From: Candidatus Dadabacteria bacterium UBA1144
GTDB taxonomy: Bacteria > Desulfobacterota_D > UBA1144
Direction of reading: 5' to 3'
NCBI GenBank assembly: GCA_905181755.1
Contig: CAJIYY010000049.1
Location: 1 to 10,128, forward strand
DNA length: 10,128 bases
How positions within the stretch are numbered: the first letter of the stretch is position 1; every line of letters starts with the position of its first letter. This document shows, piece by piece, positions 1-6,399 of the stretch. A model generated the notes under the pieces. The model had not been told where the DNA came from. It was given only the letters and a program-made list of their open reading frames with translations, and made no database searches. A program made the translations under genes and the position numbers.

Positions 1-420
1 CTTTATACGTTCTTCTCTCAGTTCCTTCCAATCTGGTATGCTAATATGCCAGAAGAAACAGGCTTTATCGCTACTAGAGTTTTCGAGGAACCATATAAGT
101 CACTTTCCTGGGCAACTTTAACATGTATTTTTGTCATACCCTTTGTAACATTAATTCCTAGCACCAATAAGATTGTTAAGCCTATATTGGTAACAATTGC
201 TTCTGTATCTTTTTTAGGACTATTTGTGGAGAAAATTGTATTAATCTATCCTTCGCTTATGCATGATCACTATCATTTTGGGTTAGAGAGCATCTTAATA
301 TCCTTTGGTTTCTTATGCTTATTCCTAATATGCGTAACAAAATTTTTATCTTACTTTCCTATCTTTGGTCTTAAAGACAAGAAGCTCATAAAGAAGCTTT
401 CTAAAGCAGGGGGACACTAA
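1..420 (+). CDS. NrfD/PsrC-family membrane subunit of a quinone-linked oxidoreductase, C-terminal fragment
   Basis: The reading frame is open from base 1 and ends with TAA at 418-420, so this is the last 139 residues of a longer gene cut by the window edge. The ATG at 46 is internal. The fragment contains FSQFLPIWYANMPEET (residues 5-20), a motif typical of NrfD-type membrane proteins that exchange electrons with the quinone pool. Hydrophobic segments follow at about 36-53, 58-86 and 94-116, with a basic cytosolic-looking tail (KDKKLIKKLSK). FVEKIVLIYPSL in the second segment also fits the family. Candidate complexes are alternative complex III (ActC or ActF), a Qrc-type menaquinone reductase, or another NrfD-containing complex. 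The defining partner genes would lie upstream, outside the window, so I do not name the subunit. Family call fairly sure; exact complex unknown. Confidence 0.72.
   Translation, partial: LYTFFSQFLPIWYANMPEETGFIATRVFEEPYKSLSWATLTCIFVIPFVTLIPSTNKIVKPILVTIASVSFLGLFVEKIVLIYPSLMHDHYHFGLESILISFGFLCLFLICVTKFLSYFPIFGLKDKKLIKKLSKAGGH
408..414 (+). promoter_or_regulatory. Shine-Dalgarno sequence for the 49-residue ORF
   Basis: AGGGGGA lies five bases before the ATG at 420, inside the last codons of the NrfD-family gene. Purine-rich sites this strong are uncommon here; purM, the tonB-like gene and the lipoprotein gene have none visible. It is the main argument that the short ORF starting at 420 is translated. 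Confidence 0.6.
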
Positions 421-569
421 TGGATAAAAAAAGTGACAAGCTAGGTACGGCTGGCGCAATTGGCTTTGGACTAGGAGTTCTTGGCTTTATTACAACTCTA
501 TGCATCATTTCTTTCCTGGGCCCATTCCTCCCACACTTGATAAGGAAACTTTTTGGGATTATAAATTAA
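420..569 (+). CDS. 49-residue glycine-rich single-pass membrane protein
   Basis: The start overlaps the stop of the NrfD-family gene (TAATG, one shared base) and has a strong ribosome binding site just upstream, so translational coupling is likely. The protein has a charged N-terminus (MDKKSDK), one hydrophobic segment at about residues 11-38 carrying a glycine pattern (GFGLGVLG, residues 15-22) of the kind that packs against other helices, and a short basic tail (LIRKLF). Position and size suggest a small accessory helix of the respiratory complex encoded upstream, as small single-helix subunits are common in such complexes; this is inference. I recognise no named family. Purine gene purM follows six bases later. 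Confidence 0.68.
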   Translation: MDKKSDKLGTAGAIGFGLGVLGFITTLCIISFLGPFLPHLIRKLFGIIN

Positions 570-575
570 CTTGTA

Positions 576-1589
576 ATGAAGTCTAAAATTACTTATAAAG
601 ATTCAGGCGTTAATATTAAGACTGGGAATGATTTCGTAAAGACAATACAGCCCTATATTAAGAAGACTCTTACAGCTAGCACTATAGGAAGAACTACTTC
701 GTTTGCCGCATTGTATTCAATAGGTAAGGAGAAACTAGAGAATCCTGTCTTAGTTTCATGCACTGATGGTGTGGGAACAAAGATAGAGGTTGGAATAAAA
801 ACAAATAGGATAAGAGGTTTAGGTGTAGATCTTGTAGCTATGTCTATTAACGACTTGATATGTACGGGTGCAAAACCTTTATTCTTTTTAGATTATCTAG
901 CCACTTCAAAATTACAAATTAAATATCATACAGAAGTTATTAAGGGGATTGTTGATGGGTGTCTTCAGTCTGGTTGTTCCTTAATAGGTGGCGAAACTGC
1001 CGAGATGCCAGGAATGTATCGAGGGAAGGATTTTGACCTTGCTGGATTTGCCGTAGGAATTGTTGATAAGAGTAAAATTATTAATACAGAAAGTATAAAA
1101 GCAGGTGATATTCTTGTCGGACTTCCATCTAGCGGGGCTCACTCAAATGGGTATTCGCTGATAAGAAAAATATTCTTTAATAAGAGAAATAAATATTCAA
1201 ATGATACTAAGTTTGTTAGCTCAGTAATGAAGCCGACTAGAATCTATGCCAAATTAATTTCGCAAATAAAGAATAAGGTCGAGATTAAAGGTATGGCTCA
1301 TATAACTGGTGGAGGACTTCTTGAGAATATACCAAGAATTCTACCAAAAGGCTTAGGAGTGGAAGTGGTAAGCTCAAAGCTACCTAAGCGCAAACTCTTT
1401 AACTTAATTCAGGAGGGAGCAAGCTTAGAATTAAATGAAATGATGAGAATTTTTAATATGGGAATTGGTTTCGTCTTATGTTTAAGAGAAGAAGAGTTGG
1501 GCAAGTTACAAAAGATTCTTAAAGTTAAGAAAGAAAAGTTTCATGTTATAGGAAGGGTAATTAAGAAGCCCGAATTTATAGTTCTTTAA
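576..1589 (+). CDS. purM: Phosphoribosylformylglycinamidine cyclo-ligase (AIR synthetase)
   Basis: PurM closes the imidazole ring in de novo purine synthesis: it converts FGAM plus ATP to aminoimidazole ribotide in the cytosol. The 337 residues match the usual length of about 340-350. Family motifs are TDGVGTK (63-69), SINDL (90-94), FFLDYLAT (103-110), GGETAEMPGMY (138-148), DLAGFAVG (154-161), SSGAHSNGYSL (185-195) and, further on, GMAHITGGGLLENIPRILP. The N-terminal glycine-rich stretch, commonly like GGFGGL or GGFGAL, reads TTSFAAL here (40-46), which is unusual. No clear ribosome binding site precedes the ATG, and the gene follows the 49-residue ORF by six bases, so it is probably read through from the respiratory operon. 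No purN or other pur gene is adjacent. The 3' end overlaps the convergent tonB-like gene by four bases. The identification is secure. Confidence 0.96.
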   Translation: MKSKITYKDSGVNIKTGNDFVKTIQPYIKKTLTASTIGRTTSFAALYSIGKEKLENPVLVSCTDGVGTKIEVGIKTNRIRGLGVDLVAMSINDLICTGAKPLFFLDYLATSKLQIKYHTEVIKGIVDGCLQSGCSLIGGETAEMPGMYRGKDFDLAGFAVGIVDKSKIINTESIKAGDILVGLPSSGAHSNGYSLIRKIFFNKRNKYSNDTKFVSSVMKPTRIYAKLISQIKNKVEIKGMAHITGGGLLENIPRILPKGLGVEVVSSKLPKRKLFNLIQEGASLELNEMMRIFNMGIGFVLCLREEELGKLQKILKVKKEKFHVIGRVIKKPEFIVL

Positions 1590-2356
1590 TAGTACCAACC
1601 TTTAGCACCATAGTTAAATGTGATAGTAATATTGAGTCTCTTAGCGATCCAGGATGATGGGAATGGCCCAAAAGGAGCAGCTTGCAACATTGCATTTTTT
1701 GCTTCTCTGTCTAGACGCGCATAGCCAGAAGATTTAATAGTTTGAACCGTTATTAGCTTTCCAACATTATCCAGAGTAACTTTTAAAACCACTTGCCCAG
1801 TTTCTCCACGCTCAAATGAGGATTTTGGATATGACCACGTCATTTCAATCTTTCTTTTTATCTTAAGAAAATAGGAGATAAAGGCAAACTCTTGAGTGTT
1901 GAAATCTACAGTAACTTCTTCGTTACTTTCAGGATCTGTTGGGCCAGGATTAAAGAATTTCTTTTTCTTCTTAACTGAATCCCTAGAGACCTCTTTTTGT
2001 TTCTTATTTAAATTCCCTATATCACCAGATTTTTGATCTTCTGAAGATTTTTCAGAATTCGATTTCTTTTGATTCTTACTTTCATTAGACTTAGCAGATT
2101 TTTTTTGAAAGTTCTTTATGGGTGCTTTCTTGACCTTCTCTACTTTAGTCTTATTAGACGTTTGAGCTAGTCTATTAGATTTATTTTTAAGCTTATTGGC
2201 GTCAGGAGAGTTAATTTCAGTTATCTCTAGATACTTTAATGGCTCTCTTTGCTTATCCATATAAGAGCCTTGAAAGGATAAGAAAATAATTATGTGAATA
2301 ATTATTGATATAATCAAAAACTTCTGTTTCTTGATTTTGTGAGTTATTTTTTTCAT
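1586..2356 (-). CDS. TonB-family energy transducer
   Basis: This 256-residue protein has the architecture of TonB: a basic N-terminus and single membrane anchor (about 12-29), a long hydrophilic periplasmic linker (about 35-150) and a C-terminal TonB domain (about 158-250). The domain shows SYFLKIKRKIEMTWSYP (161-177), GQVVLKVTLDNVGKL (187-201), SSGYARLDREA (209-219) and AAPFGPFPSSW (226-236), all usual for TonB C-terminal domains that contact outer-membrane receptors. TonB proteins pass proton-motive force from ExbB/ExbD to TonB-dependent receptors. The linker is rich in Lys, Ser, Asn and Glu rather than the Pro-Glu/Pro-Lys repeats of classical TonB, so a TolA-like or gliding-type role is a less likely alternative. 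No exbB, exbD or receptor gene is in view. The start has no clear ribosome binding site. Confidence 0.82.
   Translation of the reverse strand: MKKITHKIKKQKFLIISIIIHIIIFLSFQGSYMDKQREPLKYLEITEINSPDANKLKNKSNRLAQTSNKTKVEKVKKAPIKNFQKKSAKSNESKNQKKSNSEKSSEDQKSGDIGNLNKKQKEVSRDSVKKKKKFFNPGPTDPESNEEVTVDFNTQEFAFISYFLKIKRKIEMTWSYPKSSFERGETGQVVLKVTLDNVGKLITVQTIKSSGYARLDREAKNAMLQAAPFGPFPSSWIAKRLNITITFNYGAKGWYY
2309..2314 (+). promoter_or_regulatory. Possible -10 box for the small secreted protein and lipoprotein genes
   Basis: A perfect TATAAT sits 60 bases before the proposed start at 2375, inside the codons for the membrane anchor of the divergent tonB-like gene. With only 18 bases between the two divergent starts, a promoter for the rightward genes has to lie in or near here. 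No convincing -35 box is found at 16-18 bases upstream, and chance matches are common in AT-rich DNA, so this is tentative. Confidence 0.27.
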
Positions 2357-2374
2357 TTTAATTTATTTAATAAA

Positions 2375-2683
2375 ATGTATCATTATGTAGTGATTAAAAA
2401 AGTTATTTTTTTTATTGCCGTTTCCTTCGCCCTCTTAATTATAGTTGAAGTAGAAGCTCTAAGCTCCCCAAGGGAAAGGTGGAACTATCAAAAAAGTAAG
2501 GACACAATCAATCATCATACTGTCAAACTCAAGGTTAGACCAAGAGGAGACAGGTCTAAGCTCAATAAATATGACGATACTAAAAAGGTTGAATACTTAG
2601 AAGAAGAAATGTATGTTGAAGTAGTCGAGAGAAAAACAAAGCCTAAGGTTTATAGGCCAGGTTCTCCAAGGGATAGATGGTAA
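2375..2683 (+). CDS. Small secreted protein with terminal SPR(E/D)RW motifs, unknown function
   Basis: I do not recognise this 102-residue protein. Residues 8-28 look like a Sec signal peptide: a KK pair, a hydrophobic core, then VEA before a likely cleavage near residue 28. The mature part, about 74 residues, starts with SSPRERW (30-36) and ends with GSPRDRW (96-102), two near copies that bracket a charged middle rich in Lys, Arg, Glu and Asp (for example VRPRGDRSK and EYLEEEMYVEVVERK). The frame is also open upstream to a GTG at 2339, but that start would overlap the divergent gene and add a poor signal peptide, so the ATG at 2375 is preferred; a GTG at 2390 is possible. No clear ribosome binding site is present. 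The lipoprotein gene follows after eight bases, probably co-transcribed. Confidence 0.62.
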   Translation: MYHYVVIKKVIFFIAVSFALLIIVEVEALSSPRERWNYQKSKDTINHHTVKLKVRPRGDRSKLNKYDDTKKVEYLEEEMYVEVVERKTKPKVYRPGSPRDRW

Positions 2684-2691
2684 AATAAAAA

Positions 2692-3366
2692 ATGACTAGA
2701 GTACTTTCACTTTGTTTTGTATTAATTTTTTCTGTTTCAGGGTGCACTTGGTTATCTAAAGAATGGGATGAAAGACCAAAATGGTTAATGCCTGACTCAT
2801 CTCTGACCGATTCTAATCAAATAAATGAAGCTTCTGAAAGAAGTCTTGTTTCGGGCTTTAGTCTCAGATCTTCTCCTTCTGATGCTAAAAAAGATATTGC
2901 TTCCGGTGGCCTGAAGTATGAGAAATCTAAAGATGACTCAAAGTCAAAGCTTTTATCCTATAGTTTTGGGGGTACTCTGCTTGATATTAGCAATGATTTT
3001 AATTATAGCAGTTCTAATTCGACAGTTAACTTTTTCGAAGGCTCTCTTCTTTCAACTAGAGTAGTTTTTAAGGCCCTAGATGAGAAGAACTTAGAGGAGA
3101 TTGTTAATTCTTTGTACAGAATCCTTGTTGATGTGTATTCTTCACCCAAATCAGAAGATTCAATATATTCCTTTCAGACCTTTAAGTGGAAAGACAGTGA
3201 GTTAGAGATATTTCTCTCAGTAGACGAGGAAAAGCAAAGAGTTCTTATTACTGAGATCAACTCTAAGTTAGAAGAATCAAGAAGTTTTAAGGAATTTAAA
3301 AAGAAATATATAGATCAATATCAGACTTACGAAGATGAGGTTAGATACGGAAAGCCTAACCCTTAG
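2692..3366 (+). CDS. Lipoprotein of unknown function
   Basis: The 224-residue product begins with a short signal peptide ending in a lipobox, VSGC, with the lipid-carrying cysteine at residue 18. The residue after it is Thr rather than Asp, so by the usual Lol rule transport to the outer membrane is expected. A Ser-rich hydrophilic stretch (about 35-95) leads to a folded-looking region (about 95-180) with alternating hydrophobic residues such as VVFKALDEKNLEEIVNSLY, then a highly charged C-terminal helix. I recognise no family. Just after the lipid anchor, DERPKW (24-29) loosely echoes the SPRERW/SPRDRW motifs of the preceding small protein. The last 11 bases overlap the end of ecm on the other strand. 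Confidence 0.78.
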   Translation: MTRVLSLCFVLIFSVSGCTWLSKEWDERPKWLMPDSSLTDSNQINEASERSLVSGFSLRSSPSDAKKDIASGGLKYEKSKDDSKSKLLSYSFGGTLLDISNDFNYSSSNSTVNFFEGSLLSTRVVFKALDEKNLEEIVNSLYRILVDVYSSPKSEDSIYSFQTFKWKDSELEIFLSVDEEKQRVLITEINSKLEESRSFKEFKKKYIDQYQTYEDEVRYGKPNP

Positions 3367-3367
3367 G
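3355..3367. repeat. Palindrome across two overlapping convergent stop codons
   Basis: CCTAA-CCC-TTAGG is a perfect five-base inverted repeat with a three-base loop. Its two arms contain the TAG stop of the lipoprotein gene (3364-3366) and the TAG stop of ecm on the minus strand (3356-3358). It is short and no clear T-run follows on either strand, so it does not look like a standard intrinsic terminator. Confidence 0.5.
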
Positions 3368-5326
3368 TAAATTTTGGCTAACTATTTCCGCAAAGTCTTC
3401 CATAATTTTATTTAAAGAATAGTCTTTAGGTGTGTATACAGCTCTAACTCCCGACTTCTTTAGTATTGCATGATCCTCGTCAGGTATTATCCCACCAACA
3501 ATCAAAGGCGTGCTCCCGAATCCTTTATCTTTCATTATTTGTATTATTTTAGGTACGACTGTTAAATGTGAACCTGATAAAATACTTAAGCCAACTAGGT
3601 CAACATCTTCCTGTTCAATAGTACTTACAATTTCTTCAGGTGTTAGTCTTATCCCATGGTATATAACTTCCATCCCAACATCTCTTGCTCTTACAGCAAT
3701 CTGTTCAGCACCATTAGAGTGACCATCAAGGCCAGGTTTCCCCACTAGTACTTTTATAGGTCTTCCAAGTTTCTTGCTGACTACTTTTACTTTATTTCTG
3801 ACTATTTGAATTTCATTATTATCGATATTAGTTGAGATGCCAGTCCCGGTGGGTGGTCTATATTCTCCAAAGAGATCCCTAAGGGCGCCGGCCCATTCGC
3901 CAGTCGTAACACCATTCTTTGCACATTCAATAGACACGGGCATTATATTCTCCGAGTTCTTAATAGCAGCCTTCAATTTATTTAGAGATTCATTGACCAG
4001 TTCCTTATTTCTTTTCTCTTTATATTTGTGGAGTGATTTAATCTTAGCTGTAACAACTTTGTTATCAACTTTCTGTATTGATTCGTCTACAGACAATGGG
4101 GATGGTTCTGTTTCTTCAAATATGTTTACACCTATAACTTTCTTTGTTCCGGTTTCAATTTCATGAGATCTTTTAGCTAATGAGGCAACTAGTGACTCTT
4201 TCATGTATCCATTTTCAAGAGCCACATGAGCTCCACCCATATCGTTTATTTTTTTTATTTCAACATAAGCTGCTTTCTTAAGATCAACAACTTTGGTTTC
4301 TATAACCTTCGATCCTTCAAAAATATCAGAGAATTCTAGAAGGTCTGTTTCAAAGGCAAGTATCTGCTGAAATCTCAATGACCACTGCTGATCCCAGGGC
4401 CTAGGTAAGCCGAGCGCCTCATTCCATCCGGGTAGTTGAACTGCTCGAGCCCTTGCATTTTTGCTTAGTGTTACAGCAAGCATTTCTATAATTATTCTTG
4501 CTACATTGTTCTCTGGTTGTTGTGCAGTTAACCCCAGTGAATTCACTTGGACCCCATATCTAAACCTTCTGTACTTTGGATCGTTAACTCCATATCTTTG
4601 ATGACATATTTCATCCCACATCTCTGTAAAAGCCCTCATTTTACATAGTTCTTCGACAAATTTAATTCCGGCGTTAACAAAAAAAGAGATTCTTCCAACT
4701 ACTTTTGGAAAGTCTTCTTCAGGTATTTGTTTCGACTCTTTAACTGTATCTAAAATACAAATTGCATTAGAAAGTGCAAATGCAATTTCTTGAACAGGAG
4801 TAGCCCCTGCCTCTTGTAAATGATAACTGCAAATATTTGTAGGGTTCCATTTGGGAATATTCTTATAACAAAAGACTATCATGTCTGATATTAATTTAAT
4901 TGATTCTTTAGGAGGGAAAATGTATGTCCCCCGTGAAAGATATTCTTTCAATATGTCGTTTTGTGTTGTTCCTTGAAGTTCAGAAATTTTAACATTGTTT
5001 TCTTCAGCAGTAGCGCAGTAAAGGGAAAGGAGCCAAGCCGCTGTAGCATTTATTGTCATAGATGTGTTCATTTGTTCTAGAGGTATGTCTTGAAAAAGTT
5101 TGTTCATATCTTTTAGGTTTGATATAGGAACTCCTACCTTTCCAACTTCACCTTCAGAAAGGCTGTGGTCGGAATCATAGCCAGTTTGTGTGGGCAGATC
5201 AAAGGCCACACTTAGACCTGTTTGGCCTTTCTTTAAGTTTAGTTTAAAGAGCTTGTTAGATTCTTCTGCCGTACTATGTCCGGCATAAGTTCTCATAATC
5301 CATGGCTTATCTTTTTTTACTGTCAT
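3356..5326 (-). CDS. ecm: Ethylmalonyl-CoA mutase (coenzyme B12-dependent)
   Basis: Ecm (MeaA) converts (2R)-ethylmalonyl-CoA to (2S)-methylsuccinyl-CoA by a B12 radical rearrangement, the step specific to the ethylmalonyl-CoA pathway. The 656 residues hold a catalytic barrel (about 1-400), a linker, and a cobalamin domain (about 515-650) with DGHSNG, whose His536 is the expected cobalt ligand, then SILSGSH and VGG. Subfamily markers are RTYAGHST (12-19), where methylmalonyl-CoA mutase usually has RQYAGFST, and DLPTQTGYDSDH (43-54) instead of the THRGYDSDN type. The single chain also argues against isobutyryl-CoA mutase, whose B12 domain is usually a separate subunit. The start lacks the N-terminal extension of methylmalonyl-CoA mutases. 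ATG lies six bases after the mcl stop, with an AGG site overlapping that stop. Methylmalonyl-CoA mutase remains a less likely alternative. Confidence 0.9.
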   Translation of the reverse strand: MTVKKDKPWIMRTYAGHSTAEESNKLFKLNLKKGQTGLSVAFDLPTQTGYDSDHSLSEGEVGKVGVPISNLKDMNKLFQDIPLEQMNTSMTINATAAWLLSLYCATAEENNVKISELQGTTQNDILKEYLSRGTYIFPPKESIKLISDMIVFCYKNIPKWNPTNICSYHLQEAGATPVQEIAFALSNAICILDTVKESKQIPEEDFPKVVGRISFFVNAGIKFVEELCKMRAFTEMWDEICHQRYGVNDPKYRRFRYGVQVNSLGLTAQQPENNVARIIIEMLAVTLSKNARARAVQLPGWNEALGLPRPWDQQWSLRFQQILAFETDLLEFSDIFEGSKVIETKVVDLKKAAYVEIKKINDMGGAHVALENGYMKESLVASLAKRSHEIETGTKKVIGVNIFEETEPSPLSVDESIQKVDNKVVTAKIKSLHKYKEKRNKELVNESLNKLKAAIKNSENIMPVSIECAKNGVTTGEWAGALRDLFGEYRPPTGTGISTNIDNNEIQIVRNKVKVVSKKLGRPIKVLVGKPGLDGHSNGAEQIAVRARDVGMEVIYHGIRLTPEEIVSTIEQEDVDLVGLSILSGSHLTVVPKIIQIMKDKGFGSTPLIVGGIIPDEDHAILKKSGVRAVYTPKDYSLNKIMEDFAEIVSQNLPKG

Positions 5327-5332
5327 TTAAAC

Positions 5333-6367
5333 CTAATCGTTCGATCCTAAAATATCATATCCAGTAATTGACTTACTTTTTTCAGCCATTAAATCTAGAT
5401 ATTCTTTTTCAACTAAGCCAGCAAGGTATGCCTTAGAAACTCTCATAAGTGCAATCTTCGCTGTAGCTTCATCAATCATCTCGCCTGTTTCAGGATTGAA
5501 CATAGAGCCTCCACCCATTTCATGATAGAAGTCTAATTGTTGCTTTGCTTCCTTTATTTGCTGACTGTTAGGTGTAAATGCATTATTGGATATAACAGCT
5601 TGCTGTGGATGAATAACCCAAGTGCCATCCATACCTATAAGTGCAGAGCCTTGAACTTTTTTCCTCAGACCTTCTTCAACTTTTGCAATTTGTTCAGGGG
5701 TATCGTCTTTTCTCCATAAGCCAAGATAAACATTATCAATTGCATGAAGACCTGCTGCCTTTGCGGCCGTAATGACGGCTTTTTTCTCATAATAAAAGAC
5801 TTCATTCTGAGCATCTAGACAAGCACTAGGATCTACACCGAGCTCCGCAGTGTAATCTGCAATACCAAAAATTAATCCAGCCATCCTTTCGGATGCTTTA
5901 GCCATTTCAAAAGCATATTCAAGAGCCCTTGGTCTTTCTATTAAAGCTTCAATTGCTAATTTCGTTTTCCAGCCATGCTTAGATTCTAACTCATCTAGAG
6001 TGTCTGAAACTAATTTGACGTCTTCTGGGCCATTACATTTAGGGATTATAATTCCATGAAATTTATCTACAGCACCACTTAAGACTGCTTCAAGGTCTCC
6101 CTTAAAAAATTCAGATCGTAGATTGTTAGGCCTGACAGTTATCACTTTTTTGCCAAAATCTAAAGTATTTAAAGCCTCTACCATTGTAGCCCTACTTTTG
6201 TCACCTTTAAATTCATAAGGGCAAGCATCTTCTAAATCCGCCATTACGTGATCCACAGGTGTCTTTTCAGCGTTAGCGGCATTTTTATGAAGCTTCATGT
6301 TGTGCCCAGGATATGTAAGCTCCGTTCTTGGTACTACTACTCTTGTGCCTTCATCTAATATAAACAA
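5333..6367 (-). CDS. mcl: HpcH/HpaI (CitE-like) CoA-ester lyase, probable malyl-CoA/beta-methylmalyl-CoA lyase
   Basis: In the ethylmalonyl-CoA pathway this enzyme cleaves beta-methylmalyl-CoA to propionyl-CoA and glyoxylate, and can act on malyl-CoA. The 344-residue protein belongs to the HpcH/HpaI aldolase/citrate lyase superfamily. Visible features are PRTELTYPG (13-21), ADLEDACP (43-50), VRPN (78-81) with Arg79 as a likely carboxylate/CoA contact, IIIPK (106-110), the metal-ligand candidates Glu144 (IERP) and Asp171 (GIADYTAELG), and WVIHPQQ near the C-terminal third. The tail with NPETGEMIDEATAKIAL resembles the longer lyases such as that of Chloroflexus more than the roughly 318-residue Rhodobacter enzyme. 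The start is TTG: a perfect AGGAGG lies eight bases upstream and the next Met (24) would remove conserved sequence. Citramalyl-CoA lyase or malyl-CoA thioesterase are alternatives; the neighbours favour Mcl. Confidence 0.8.
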   Translation of the reverse strand: MFILDEGTRVVVPRTELTYPGHNMKLHKNAANAEKTPVDHVMADLEDACPYEFKGDKSRATMVEALNTLDFGKKVITVRPNNLRSEFFKGDLEAVLSGAVDKFHGIIIPKCNGPEDVKLVSDTLDELESKHGWKTKLAIEALIERPRALEYAFEMAKASERMAGLIFGIADYTAELGVDPSACLDAQNEVFYYEKKAVITAAKAAGLHAIDNVYLGLWRKDDTPEQIAKVEEGLRKKVQGSALIGMDGTWVIHPQQAVISNNAFTPNSQQIKEAKQQLDFYHEMGGGSMFNPETGEMIDEATAKIALMRVSKAYLAGLVEKEYLDLMAEKSKSITGYDILGSND

Positions 6368-6375
6368 TATAGTCT

Positions 6376-6381
6376 CCTCCT
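6376..6381 (-). promoter_or_regulatory. Shine-Dalgarno sequence fixing the TTG start of mcl
   Basis: On the minus strand, AGGAGG is followed by eight bases and then TTG at 6367-6365. An in-frame stop (TAG, 6382-6380) overlaps this site, and no ATG or GTG lies between that stop and the conserved N-terminus, so the TTG start is well supported. Confidence 0.8.
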
Positions 6382-6399
6382 AATAATTGATTAATTTAT

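Noticed and set aside
2339..2374. GTG start at 2339 adding 12 residues to the small secreted protein
   Set aside because: It would overlap the divergent tonB-like start, and the added Phe-rich residues spoil a normal signal peptide that begins well at the ATG at 2375.
3510..4166. Plus-strand open frames inside ecm
   Set aside because: They lie opposite a well-supported enzyme gene, show no family motifs and have no ribosome binding sites; they are antisense shadows.
3356..5326. Methylmalonyl-CoA mutase for the B12 mutase
   Set aside because: RTYAGHST and PTQTGYDSDH, the missing N-terminal extension and the neighbouring lyase and dehydrogenase fit ethylmalonyl-CoA mutase better.
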